Positions 1-13,615 of a stretch of DNA of 64,000 bases are shown one piece after another. Under the pieces are notes generated by a model. The model was not told where the DNA came from, did not search any database, and saw only the letters and a program-made list of their open reading frames with translations. The stretch comes from Puffinus mauretanicus (Eukaryota; Chordata; Aves; Procellariiformes; Procellariidae), in assembly GCA_023333565.1 (NCBI GenBank), contig JAJKFH010003165.1, positions 1,116,001 to 1,180,000 on the forward strand, given 5' to 3'. Made by a program: the position numbers and the translations under genes. Position 1 is the first letter of the stretch, and the number at the start of each line of letters is the position of its first letter.

Positions 1-632
1 GTTGAATATGAGCCAGGAATGCGCCTGTGGCAAAGGCAGCCAATGGCATCCTGGCCTGCATTAGCAAGAGTGTGGCCAGCAAGCCAAGGCAAGTGTTTCC
101 CTCCTCCTCTGCTCAGCACTTCTGAGACCCCTTCTGGGGTGCTCTGCCCAGCTTTGAACTCGCCAGTACAAGAAAGACACTGACACGCTGGAGTGCATCC
201 AGTGGAGAGCCACCAGGATGGTTAGAGGGACGGCACACGTGATGGAAGGGGGGAGCCTGAGAGAACTGGGCTGGTTCAGCCCAAAGAAGAGAAGACTGAG
301 AGGGATATTGCTGCTGTCTCCAACCACCTACTGGGAGGCTATAGAGATGGTGGAGCCAGACTCTTCTCAAAGGTGCACAATGATAGGAGGAGAAGCAACA
401 GATACAAGCTGGAATGTGGGGAATTCAGATTAGAGACAGGAAAACCTACTTCACCTTTGGGTGGTCCAACACTGAAACTGATTGCCCAGAGAGGCTATGA
501 AATTTTTGACCTTGGAAATATTTAAAACTCAACAAGACCCTGAGCAACTCAGTCTAATTTGATCTACTTTGAAAAGGAGGCAGGACTAGATGACCCCCAA
601 AAGTCCCTTAAAACATACATGACTCTATGATT
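1..632 (+). repeat. CR1 LINE fragment (3' part, old)
   Basis: It runs off the left edge. The line from GAGCCAGGAATGCGCC through GGCATCCTGGCCTGC is the usual CR1 ORF2 C-terminal coding region, followed by GGACTAGATGACCCCC and a degenerate tail ending in GACTCTATGATTA, the usual CR1 3' terminus. Stops and gaps break the reading frame. Positions 49-510 are nearly identical to the copy at 13081-13540. Confidence 0.85.
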
Positions 633-3600
633 ACGAAAAAGTGCTGATTGCTTTTGAAGGCAATCAAGAGTTGGATCTGCTAGATACCTGAGAGGAACCA
701 TCCCTTTCCTTTCTCAGAAACTGTTTCCTCCGACAACTATTAACCGACCTGCAGTAGAAACTCATAATTTTTCCAAATTCTAAGTAGATTTCACATCAAA
801 TAATAACATAAAAATAATCCCTTCAAGATGGCAAAACCTTGGTATTCCTATGTCCTGACTCCTCCCCTACCTGTCAAAACATAATGGCAACAAAAGTGAA
901 GACATAACAAGCCTAACATGTACAAGAGGCAAAATTACCTTTTCCAGTAGCCTGAAAATTAGAGGTCTTCACTGTCACCACTTGAAACATTTCTTGGTCT
1001 AAAAGCATCCAGAGGAGTTTCTCTGCTTAAGGGAGAAACCTTTTTGCCACTGTTTTACACTTCATTAGGAATCTTTTACCTATTTCCAATAGTTCCAATC
1101 AGCTATACAGCATGGAAGGGTCTCTATGCTGAGGACTTAGAATTGGTCCATTGATTTAGATTTTCTAGATATAGAATTAATGTTCTGAACATAAGTACTT
1201 TGTCAGTGACAGGTGCTTCAGAATTACTGAAATAATGAGCACCCCTTAACACTAAACTACAGTACTCCCAAGGCTACATTGGGGATTGGGGGAGAATTCC
1301 TTAATATTTATTTATTCCCTACAGGCTTGCCCAGTTTAAAAAAAATTCAGACACTTCTGTCCAGCAAACCAAAGGCCATTAGTAAGGGCAAAACAAACCT
1401 GCTGCTAAGGCTGGTCTGTTTTCTGTAGGTATAAAAATTCTGAATTTTATCCAGTGCTGATGATCTGCAGTAAGACTAGAGATAAAAGGACTGATTTTCT
1501 TTCTCTAGACCTGAGTATAATTGCTTGCGTACAACAAGATTTCACTTCCTGCCATCAGGTCTTACACAGTTCCAAAATCTAGTTTTAATTTGTTGTTCTT
1601 TGTCCTGTTTCTAATGATCAGAACAAAAATAAACTATACATGGTTTTCTTCAGTGTAAGGTGACTTTATACTTTTCAGCCTAGTATTCTTATTGTTTGGC
1701 TTAAGCATTCTTGTAAAAGGGAGAACCTAACGTCTACTTGTACTTTAAGAGAAAACACATTGTTATTCCATGAAGAACCCCACTGTAAGTACTAGGTTGG
1801 AAATGGTTACAAGTACAACTGAGTAACAGCACAGTCAGGCTTTAATTGCCTTGGGAAGATGGGGACATTCCAACAGCTGCTCTAAAGATTTTGTATGTCT
1901 TCATATTCCCAACTATTCTTCACTTTCACAGTATGTTTTGTCTTTTCCTCCATTTTTATCATTTTCCCTTCACTTGACAGCCTGGTGCTCTGTACTCTGA
2001 CCTGGGTCTGATCACAGCTGCATGCATATTCCATTTCTGTAGCACTCCATAAGAGAGACAGAGAAGCAAGGCAATATGCAATCTTTTTTCATTAAATAAA
2101 TAAATTGCAACCTGATGTAATGCTATTTATTTACATTTTTCACAGGTTCAGAGCTAAATTCTCGACTGCAAGGTCTATGGGACAAGGCTACTGTTTTCCC
2201 CTTATTTATAGTTCAGAAGTTGTACATTATGGACATTATATAAGACACAGCTATCATGACCTGAATTTCATGAGTTTCTTCTGGAGTAACCATGGAATTT
2301 CACGCAAAAGGTTATGTGGTCTAGCTAAAGTCCTTAAATCACCCCTCCTCCTAGAAAGAAAATCAAACGCAACGGTTCCAAAATGGACACGGACAGAACA
2401 ATTAGCTCATTAGGGAGAGTGCACTGTGTTCTCACAAAAAGGAAACACGCCTGTTTCATTGAGTGTTTCAGCTGAGGCTCGTACGTGCCTTGCCTTTCTA
2501 TAGGAGGAATTGGTCCCAGCTTTTTGTAGATCCTGAAGGAGGAGTGGAAGAAGATCACTGACACCACACAGCTTTATAAATCTGCTTGCTTTTCTTCAAG
2601 GTTTTTTTCCTTGAAAAACAGAATAATCCTTAGGGCGCTGAAGAAAAGTTGTAGCTCCAAATGATATTACTTTATTTTCCCTGATATCCTTAAAAGCAGG
2701 GGAAGATGATGCATCCCTTCCCTTCTTTCTCCCGCACAACCTGTTTACTCTGCCTTCAATCACCAGACCACTCAGCAAAAGGGCACTGGGTAAAAAGTAC
2801 ATAGAGACGTTGCCACTTGTCCCACCTCTATAGAGATGAAGTATACAGAGGCCAGGCATGAACTGAGAGATGTGGAAGAGGACCTACCAAGAAGGGAATG
2901 CAACTTTTATTTCTATTTTTACTCTTTGCAAAAACATTCTAGTATCATTAAAATGAACATTCGTAAAGCCTTCAAAAGTCTCTGGAATACATAGGAACAA
3001 AATATTATTGCTTTTTTTTATTTTGCAGGCACGCCTAAGGCCTGTGCCTGGAAGTAGCCTCAGATTAAGATAAAAAAATGTCAATCCAATTTTATTGCTG
3101 GGAGTAGCTTAATTTAGTTTGTTGGGAACACAGAGAAGTTCTTCAGTGGTTTTCCAAAGGCAGTTTCAGGCACTGTATTGTCTTACCTATTTTTTTATTT
3201 TATGCAAATATTTAAACTTGATTTTTATGTATATAATCATACTGCAGTCAGATTAGAATGGCCCAATTACTTTTTATCTCATTGTCATTCTATGATGTTC
3301 TAGCACTGTAGTTTGTGATACTGTAAAAGAAGCAGTATTTAGAATTCAGATGATAAAACTCTGGATCATCTCCAAGAGGATCCTTTTAGGCCCATTTCAA
3401 ACCTACTGGCTTGTTGTTCTTCAAAGATCATTTCAGATTCAAGTAGTACTCTGTTCACATCATGTTTGACAAAAGAAGAGTAATATTAAAGTAATTCTGT
3501 TACCCATGAAACACAGCGCAGAGACTGAGGAAGGAACGGAGATTTAAAAAAAAGGAAAAGAGACTCTCTCACAATACATGAAGAGAAAAAGGGAACAAAA

Positions 3601-6253
3601 AATGGAAAGAGAAACACTGCTGAAACCTCCATTCCTAGGTATCAAGAAAAAAAGATTATCTCTAATTCTCAACAATGACTTGCAGACCACTTGCGTGGAT
3701 CACAATATAGCAGAAAGCCCTACACGACTAAGCCCTTTAAACTCCCCTGTATTATTTATCTTCTCCAGTCACAGAGATTCAGCAGGTCAAATGCCTGTTT
3801 CTGAGAGCCTAAAGGGATCGTTAAAAGCAAAATTAGTCAGCAAGCTTATTTATCGTAGCAAGTTAAAAATTAGCTACTTTGTGGCTCAAATTGCAAGATA
3901 AGCAGAAAAAAGAGTGCAATTTTTACCTATAACCCAGGATTTTTTAAATGGACTCAGTGAGACACAAACGCAGAATGCCCACTGCTCCTCTGTGGAATCC
4001 AAATCTCTTCTTGGAGGTAGCAACATGCTGATAAAAGTCTAGCTTGATACTCTCACAAGTTTCCACATGTTTATTAATTTCAGATCCGACAAATTGCAAC
4101 TGAGCTCTGAAAACTGAAAACTAAATTAGGTTCTTTCTGCTCTGTAATACTGCTTCTGAAGCCCTCACGTGTGTCCTTATCTACACCTAAAATGTTTTCA
4201 GATGACCCAACCAGCTTTATGAACACTGATAAAGTGAGAGAAGAACGCAAGTATTCCAGAGTGCTGTTCATCTAGGGTATTTTGTCCAAGGGATGTACCT
4301 ATGGGACAGGAGGGGGGAAAATTACATGCAAACAGAACAAATTCATTTTGTAAATGAAGTTACTACATGTGGGTGGAGCTGATGTAATGTCCCATCCACT
4401 ATGCTAGAGATTCCTAGTCAAGCACGCAATGTAAAATAAAACTGCTGTCACAGGAGCAATGGTGGGACGCATATTGTGGTTACACCCAAAGTGGGTTCAA
4501 AATCATCGAAAACACAAGAAACAATTCATCTGAATTTCACCTCATGATGGCTCTGACCACTGGACTACAAAATATAAAGACAAACCTGCTTTCTTCCCAG
4601 TCAGTGGTGCTTGGTGTTTCTGAACCTGAACACTTTTCTTAGCAGAATTATTTAGAGAATTTGACACTTATTCACAAATTGTTTTAAGATGGTGCAGACA
4701 ATGAATTTACTACTTTTTGCAAATACTGAGTCTTATACACACTGATGCATGCCTCTGCTTGTTTTTACTGTTAGAGCAAAGAAAGCATGTACACTTCTTT
4801 GAATTTCAAAATCAGAAAACAAACCTGCACACCCTCCCATCTCCATAGAGAAACGTATCTCTTCTGATTCTTTCTACTCCTCCACAGAAAAAAGTATGAG
4901 GGGGTTGGGGGGAAAGATGTTGTCTGTCTTGTTCTTCCTGTGTTTTGTGTTTTGGGGTTTTTGTTTTTTTTTTTTTTTAATGTAATTCTGGTCATAATTA
5001 CAGCAAAGGAAAAAACCAAAAAGCCCCAGAATCTCAGGAGGGAGATGATGTGTGCTTTCAAAGGTCAGAATTGAACGTTTTTCACAAAAGAGCATTTTTA
5101 AGAGTGACATTTTAACAGCAGAAAAATTCAGCATAATGGAACTGGCAGTTCTAAAAGATGAAACAGTGAAGGACATGGATTTGCTCCTAAAGCTCCTTTC
5201 TTGGCCAGGTGTGAGGCCACCTACTGAATCGTCTGCACTTCCCAGGCTGAGCGAGCAGTGCAATCTCTCAGGGAATGCATGCTAAGATGGTTTTACTGTG
5301 TAAATTCCTATCTGAGATGCTCTGCTGATGTATTAAATGATCACCCACAGCTTTTATACCTGTACAGACTTTACAGTAGATTGAGAACTTTAATGAAAAA
5401 AGCATGAATCACACAAAACAATTTCAATCTAATTTCCCTCTAGTTGTTACAGGCAGTAACTCTTATTGACCTTTAATTTTTTAAAAATTATTAAATTAAC
5501 AGCATTAATAAAATGTTAGTCATTAATGTTTCCCCATAATTCTGCAGAGAATAACTAGCAATTCAGCAACGCTACAGGCTTCTGTGATTTGATCCAGTCT
5601 CACAGACTTAATGGATGTGATTAAATTATTTTATGCAGAGTAAACATTTGCAGTGTTTCTCTTCTTGCTCCTGCCCCAACCTAAGCAAATAAACTGACTG
5701 CCAGCATCAGTCTCATGCTTCTCATGTGAAACCTATTGTGAACTTTCAAAGCCCAGTACTGTAAGAGAGAACCTGATGTACTTCTAAATAAATTCACAGA
5801 TTAATTTGCTTAATAGTTTTCAACAATTAAGGTTATGGCCCCAGTCATTTGTCTACAAAGTATTCTGTGGGAAATTAAATGCAACTAGAAGAAAATTGTT
5901 CTACCTTTTTAGTTTCCCATTGCTTAAAATCTCTCTCCAGAATAAAGTATTTTTTCCCACATCCATTTTCACTACACAAATAGTTTTTCTTTCTTGGAAT
6001 TTGAAGGGAATTTTCAGGAACTAAAATGACATCACTTATATGTTGTACTTTTGTAATAAAAGGTTGGCTTTCTAGAATGAGGAAATAATCCAGCATAACT
6101 GAATGTGGATTGGTTGCAGAACTATTTATTTAGCATTGCTTTCCTTCACATGCATCTCATCTGGCATTGCCAAATCCCTGGTGAGACTTCAGTTTGGATG
6201 TGTGTGCACCGACTGAAAATTTCCTTCAAAGGATTATTAAAGCCTTTACCTAT

Positions 6254-6283
6254 CAATCCTTAAAATCCTTAAATCCTTAAAGC
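6254..6283 (+). repeat. Short tandem repeat AATCCTTA x3
   Basis: Three imperfect units of about 9 bp, AATCCTTAA, stand in a row. It is a minor local duplication. Confidence 0.6.
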
Positions 6284-6304
6284 TTTCTGATTTGTTATGT
6301 TTAA

Positions 6305-6420
6305 ATTAATTACTCAAGGTATACAATCAGCCAGTGGCAAAATCAGGAATGGACACCAACAGTATTCGAGGGTTTGGCTTCCTATCCTAGTATCTCAGAT
6401 AACAAGCTCTTGCCATGTGC
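6305..6420 (+). repeat. Possible MIR/CORE-SINE relic
   Basis: ACTCAAGGTATACAATCAGC and CAGTGGCAAAATCAGGAATG follow the order of the MIR core (caaggtcacacagc... gtggcagagc.aggat). It is diverged, and the call is by eye only. Confidence 0.35.
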
Positions 6421-9400
6421 ACACACTCGCTCTCTTCCCTTGTATGCCACTGCGCAGCTTTGGAATAATTAACATTTGACTTGGTTGGAGAAAGCTGGAG
6501 GGCAGGTTGTGAAAGAACCTGTATCTCGACTACCTCTAGGTTACGAGAGATGTGCTTTTAGAGTTTGGTTTACCCAGAATATTTTGAACAAATTCCATTA
6601 ACTGCTTCCAAGTCAGGCGGTGCTAAAAGAAACACTTTCACTGTTACAAAATAAGAGCATTTCCTCAGAGTTCTCAAGCAAAAATGTTTACACTTTGGAA
6701 CTTGAAATTTGTCACATTATTATTGCCACACAATGCACTGCAGAATAATACAGTTTTTCGAAACGAGTTATCCAACTGAAATTTGAATTTCAAATGAGTT
6801 TATGAAAACCACATGCCAGGATTCTCAGCAGCTTTTCAAACTTCAGATATGAGCGGATAGAGATCAAAGGTGAAGTCCTGCACTTCTGTAATCAACAGCA
6901 GAGTTTCCGAAGGGCCTGGGCTCTGGGCTTCCTGCTTCTGCTGGTGTGTAAAACGCACGCCCTACTTTCAGTAACACCGGTGAGACGGCGGTAACGTGCC
7001 TACGGCTGCAGCAGAGGGATACACTGGGCTCAAAATTTTTCTTGTTGAGGGTTTCCAAAGGACAGTTGTTTCTTACTCCCAGATCAACCACCAGAAAGAC
7101 CTCATAAGAGTAGGGAGAAACCTGGGGCCTGGTGCCTGTCCTAAATCTCTTGCTTCTTACAATGACTTTCCGTACACGTCCTCTTATATTAGGATATGAA
7201 CAAATTCGCTACGATAGGCCTGCCCTGCCTAATCAGGCTAGCAACCAGAGGATATGACAAGAGTAAGATCTTCCTTTTTGCAGGGTTATTTGTTTGAGGC
7301 TTTTTTTTCTCGTTAATTCAGTTCCCAGTTGGTGACCTTCAGCGGTTACGAAATACAGATGGTCGCAATAGTAACCAGGACAATTGCCTTTGCTAGCCAG
7401 GCGGTTTCAACACTTTTGTATACAAACAGTCTCTAGACTGTTCTCATTCAGGGTGTCCCTCAAAATCATGGGTCAAGGGAGCTGATGCAAACTGTGGCAT
7501 TCTCCTAATTAGGGGGTGTTAGGTGACTGTCTTGGTGACATCAGGGCTCCACGGTTTTCCTTGGCTACCTGGGACTCTGCAAACAGAATTTAGGATGTTG
7601 CTCTTGACCTAGAAATGCACTGAGGGACAGTCTTTTTGACCATCCATGCCTCTCCTTTCGCAATACCAGTCAATATTAGCAAAGGTGTTCAGCTTCTACA
7701 TGTTAAGAAAGGAGATTTTTTTCTCCTTTTTTCATTCTCAAATGTCATTTTTATTTTGAACTTTTATTATTTTATTATTGAACTCCTATGATTTTGAACT
7801 TTTAGGGCATACTCTGAAGATGATGTTTCTCTGTGCTTTCATTTAAGTGGGAGTTAATTAAATTCTTTGGTCGTTTGGGTTTTTTTCTTTCCTTGAGGAT
7901 GAGAAGATACTACCACTTTTATTCTCAGTTGGGTTCCCGATTTTCACACCTGTCAGAGAGCATAGACTGGGGCAGGCCACCCAAAGAATACAGCTCTGAA
8001 CAGCAGCCCCCAGGATGGAGTGGACAGAAATATTTTTCCAGTGTTAGATACATCTAAAGAACCGAGGTAACCAGAGCAGCAAGGCTCCTCCACCTGAAAA
8101 GTCTGGACTTAGACAAATGCCCTCCACCTAACTGAGACAATACGGCTGAAGAGGAATATTCAAGGAAAGCAAGTGTGATAGAGCTGGGCTTGGTGGAGGC
8201 AAACAGTTGTGTTACGAAGCTGCTGATGTCCGCACTGAATCGGTGAGCAAGATATTACCAAGGCTGACAAGAAATGTTTCCACGAGCATGCCGGCGGTGA
8301 GTGGAGCAGGACAATACTGGACTGTGTCTCACAGAGAGGGAAAGCTATTGGTAGGTAATGGCTGGAAAGCCAGGAGTCCTTTTTTGTGGTCGCAACTTTC
8401 ACTGTGACAGACCTGTGATGAGGTGTTTAGCACAGCTAATGATGGATGCCACTTCTGGCTAAAATATTAAAGAATGGGCTGGAGTGTACTTAGTGATTTT
8501 CTACTGAAATGGGCCTTATGAACTTATGCCAGGGCACTTAAAAACAAGAGTGGAAATGCTGCTAGAAAAATGAGAACTGAAAGAGGCGAGGCACTGAAAT
8601 CAGAGGATTACATTGAGTTCTTGAAGTCAGTAGAAGTAGTCAAGGGTTGCATCTAACTCTGTTTAAGCCCGCATGACTTCAGGACTTAACCTCAAATATG
8701 TAATATAAGCTGAACACAGGAAGTAACACCTGTATGATGGCATGTAACCACACAGAAAACTTTACACGTTAGTCCTGCCTGTTGTCTTTTGTTTGATTTT
8801 TATGCTTTTTCTCCTTTCAAAGTCATCCAGTAAAATTTCTGTTGTTAAATATAATATAAGATTTTTCCTTGTCTTCCTAGATCTGAAAACTCTCCAAAAT
8901 CTGGGCTGTGGCCAAAGATTTCAAGATGTGCCCGTTCAAATAAAGCTGGGCTACAGAGCGAAGAAATTCCTGCAAATGAGAAGCAAACTGCCATTAGTGG
9001 TAGGATTCATCTCATCAACATTTACACATTTATGAACTAGACTTCTATAACTGCAGTAGCCTCCCTGAGCCCTTACACAGCTCCCATTTAGAGTCAGCGG
9101 AGAAAAAAAACAGCATTTGTTGGGCACAAATAATCTGGCTTCTTTTAGATATCTTCGTTAGGATGAGAGGAATTCTGTTGCAGAATTGCCCCTTGTTTTT
9201 CTGTTTCCTCTAAAGTAAAGGTGGAATGATTAGTATTTGTCTGATAAATGCCATCCTGAGTGTTAATGCAAAAACATCGTAGTTGGAGTTCTGTCTGAAA
9301 ATAAACAGATGCAACAACCAACTCTCCTTGCCTTTCACTGTGACAAAAGATGTATTTATGAATTTAGAATGAGGTTCTTTTGGTCCAGCAGTGGCAGTAG

Positions 9401-12400
9401 AATAAGTAACAAAATGAATAAGCAGAATCAGTTCATCTCACATTTTCAAAGGTAAATTCAGTTAAAATAATCTGTACCAAACTTCTGTATTTTATTGTGA
9501 GATTCAGAGGCTCATTAAATATTTGCTTTCCACTTCATCTCCATTTAGGCTGATATGAAACAGATGCTAAAATATGTTTCTGAACAGCTATGAGCTTTGA
9601 GAAATTTCAGATCTGCCCGTCACTCTCATAATTTGCAGGCACAATATTATTTCTAGTATTTTCCTTAAGTGATTTCTGTGCTTTTTCTCTTGATTATTCT
9701 AGCTCTTGGAAGAAAGATAAATATGCCCCATAATGGTCTTCTGATTTGCTTGGTTAACCTGGTAAGGGTCTACTAAGATTAATTTTCCTTTCATCTATTT
9801 CCTAATAAGGAAACATTAGCAATCAGAAGATACTCCCATTAAGCGTTTGGTTCACACCGAATAGAGATTTGCGTTACGTTTCTCTAACAGCATTGGCCTT
9901 GTTCAACAGATCTTAATGAAGGATTGATTTTGATGCCATCTTTAATGAATACATGAAAAAGATTAAGTCTTTCAGTCGAGCTTATCTGAGACTCTGAAAA
10001 TAACTGAAAAGCTTAAGGTGACAGACTGAGACAAGACTACTCTAATGTAACCAAGCCACTAAAAAAATCAGGCTGTCAATATGGCTATCAAATATTGATT
10101 GAGTGTTTGCACAGAAGAAACAGAAGTGAATATTTGTTTCAAAATTAATTAGGATATATTCCAGAATGATCAGTTGTTCTCCCTCATACTTTGTACATGC
10201 TCAAGAGATCTCAATAAAGTCACAAAATATATCTAACAACTGCAGATGCTGCTGCTTACATGACAACCTGTTCAAACTGGGGCAGCATCTACTTTTCTTG
10301 CTAGCTTTAGACAATGTGGAATGAGAAAAGACAATTGAAAGTGGCACCACAATTTAACTTTAGATTTTTGAGTCTTTTAAGAACGTAATCTCTATCTTCT
10401 AATCTTCTATCACCAGAGATTTTTTTTTACATAACTAAAACCAAAATAATTTAAAAGCATTACTTTTCTTAGTTTCTGTGAGCTTTTTGTTAAAAGTCAT
10501 GTCATGATTTAAGTATCAAACCTGGAAATATCAGAGATAAGATGTATTTGCCAATTTGAGTGAATTTTCCTTCTATAATAAAAAGTCTTGACAAAACTAA
10601 ATTTGCAAATTTTTCATCTATCGCTATTTCTTTGCCATGTACTATGACTTATAAAATTCTTCTACTGACCTGATGGGCTTTTATTTTTTGAGGTCTATCT
10701 TTTGAGGTCAGAGAGTGATATTGCAGCAATCCATTAGGATGAGCTGCATATAGAGAAAATAATAACAATAGAGCTTAAACGGTTTCCCCTGCTGTGAACT
10801 GGGTAGGTCTAATCTGGCATGGCAGCAGTGAAACAAATACTTAAGTAATGAAACAGCTTTTCTTTTTACTTCCCATTGGAGTGTTTTTTCCTTCTCTTTC
10901 TCCCTCCCTTCTTTAGTCTAATGGACCTAATGGACCTACACAATTACTGAGACTGGAGAATAGCACACCTTTGAAATCACAGTCTTGGAAAAACTTATTT
11001 GCAACTATATGCACACACATGCACTTTGGAAATCCATGCAAATATCTATTTATTTTTACATGAGTAAAGAATATTTCAAGTTGGGTAGAAGACAATTTAT
11101 TTCTTGCTTTTTTTTCTGTTCATCATTTTATACTTTGTATTACCTTTCATTCTTTGTTCCCATTTCCATTTCATTTCATCTCTTGCTCTAAATAAAAGTG
11201 CAGAAAAATGTCTGTACTCAAACATTTGATTTCGCCTTGATTGCTACTTTCACTTCTGGAAGATTTGAGGTCATATCAAAAATAATTCTAAACAACTGCA
11301 CTGTTTCTCTTTTTTCCCCCCAATTGAATCTAAAGATAGTAGACTGACTGTAATAAGAAACCATCTAGCTTTCATATTACCTGATCTAGCAGACAAAAAG
11401 AAAACAAATTTTTCATTTAATGCTTCGACACATGCCTTACTTAAATGCATGACTGTAAAAGAGTTTTATTTTTCTTGCGTAGAATTGCCACACACAGTAT
11501 CTTCCCAATTTCACTTGGTCAGGTATTTAATGTATAAGTGAACTAAAACTGAGAGTTTGGCTATGAAAATCAAATAAAAGACTCAATATTACTGTAAAAT
11601 AACTTCATTTCTCCTGGTGAAATCAGAAACCTCTTAATGAGAAGACAGAAAAAAAAAAGTATTGCCTCTCTTCAAAGATACTTGTTTCTGAGAATCACCA
11701 TTCAGCAGCCCATGCTTGCTGGTGACACTGCTGTAATACAGCAGAGATCTCGAAGTTCCCTAGACCCTTCCATCTGAACACGTTGGCTGTCCCTGCCTCT
11801 ACCCATCCCCTAGCCTTAGTTCACACTTTTTCATGAAAAAATGGCATAAGTTTTTATGTAATACTGGAATAATTTCTTGTTGTTTTCCTTCCCATCCTGC
11901 TTGGAAAATGGGCTGTTCTACTTGGACGAGTCACAAAATTCAATGCTGGAAAGAGGTTCCAATGGCACTGAGCCCTCATCCTCAAGTCTGAACCTCTCAT
12001 CCTACTTTTTAGTTTTGTCTGCTTTTCCCCACCTTCGAGCTTTGCCAGTGTTTCATCTGCTTGAAAAAAGTCATCTTTGTATTCAATACTTCTGCTTTGC
12101 CAGGACTGGCACACTCACTGAAGCTCGTAGTCTGTGCTGTTTTTAAGAATGAAAGGCGACAACAGCTTTCTTTGCTAGTATGATGCTAGTCGTCTTTTTC
12201 CACTTGCTCTGGGAACTCTCTCCTTGGGATTTCAGGTATCTTCTAACCTATGTCACCATTGCTCCCCCATCTCTGCTTGCTCAACTGGGCTTTGACACAT
12301 GTCAGGCAAAGTCCAATTCTTTGAGAACTGCCTAAACTCTGCACCTTTGTTTTCCTCTGAAACACTGAAATAGCTTGAAAGCTATTCATGTATGTCTGAT

Positions 12401-12954
12401 GGGTTTTTGGTTTATGAGTTTCATTGTTCTGTTTCTTTGCCATTTGTGAAACAGAAATGCCCCCAGCTTAAAAATACTATCAATATTACTCTCATGACAA
12501 CTTTCATCTGCGGTTATGTGACTTTCTCATTTGACCTAGCACAGCTGTTTGGCATGCCTGTTGTTAAAGGCACACTGAATTTAAGATAATTGCAAGACAT
12601 CTGCTCTGTCTTCACACAGCTCCAGATGCCTGTCTCTTATAATAAAAGATCTTTTCTACAGTCTGATGAGACATTCTGGAAGTTCAGCCCAGTATTAATT
12701 TAAGACACAGTCTTAAATAAAACCTTCCAAGATAAAATCCTCCAGATAAAACCTTCCAAGTCAAAACTGAAAAATGATACAAAAAGTTAAAAAGAACTTA
12801 ACTATGAACTCTGGCTACAAATATTAACCAGGTCGTTAACTAAAAGTGCTCACATACTCTGTGAACTGTTCTACAAGGATACTTGAAAGCACTGGGCTTT
12901 CGGGAACAACAGCACCTCTGGGCTAAGAGCAGCAGATTCACTCGGTCTGTGTAC

Positions 12955-13615
12955 TGGGCAAAGCCCTGTATCTCAGGAGGAATAACCCCAGGAACCAGAA
13001 CAGGCCAGGGAACAACTGGCTGGAAGACAGCTTTGTAGAAAAGTGGGTGCTGGTAGTTGAACAAGTTGAACGTGAACAGCATCCTGGCCTGCATTAGCAA
13101 GAGTGTGGCCAGCAAGCCAAGGCAAGTGTTTCCCCTCCTCCCCTGCTCAGCACTTCTGAGACCACTTCTGGGGTGCTCTGCCCAGCTTTGAACTCCCCGG
13201 TACAAGACAGACACTGACACGCTGGAGTGCATCTAGCAGAGAGCCACCAGGATGGTTAGAGGGACGGCACACGTGATGGAAGGGGGGAGCCTGAGAGAAC
13301 TGGGCTGGTTCAGCCCAAAGAAGAGAAGACTGAGAGGGATATTGCTGCTGTCTCCAACCACCTACTGGGAGGCTATAGAGATGGTGGAGCCAGACTCTTC
13401 TCAAAGGTGCACAATGATAGGAGAAGCAACGGATACAAGCTGGAATGTGGGGAATTCTGATTAGAGACAGGAAAACCTACTTCACCTTGGGGTGGTCCAA
13501 CACTGAAACTGGTTGCCCAGAGAGGCTGTGAAATCTTGATCCTTGGAGAGACTAAAACATCAGCTGGTCCCAGAGCAACTTGACCTTCCAACCTGAGTGA
13601 TGCTGTGACTCTGCG
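12955..13615 (+). repeat. CR1 LINE fragment (second near-identical copy)
   Basis: It starts about at AAAGCCCTGTATCTCAGG and may extend some tens of bases further left. From 13081 it parallels the fragment at the left edge with about 15 substitutions and a 3-bp indel in ~460 bp, including about 186 bp with no difference (13238-13423 against 204-389). Its tail is deleted relative to the first copy and it ends near GATGCTGTGACTCTG. The ORF is broken. Confidence 0.85.

Larger units (their letters stand above)
633..12954. other. Intergenic, no gene seen
   Basis: This is AT-rich DNA with only short ORFs (under about 130 codons) that carry no recognisable motif and overlap one another in several frames. 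It holds a T-run at about 4961-4978, a possible MIR relic near 6.3 kb and a short tandem repeat near 6.26 kb. I see no promoter, CpG island or exon series. Confidence 0.6.

Noticed and set aside
12840..13404. Minus-strand ORFs of 130 and 85 codons (and 61-370)
   Set aside because: They lie antisense within CR1 fragments and recur in both copies because the repeat recurs, not because of a gene family.
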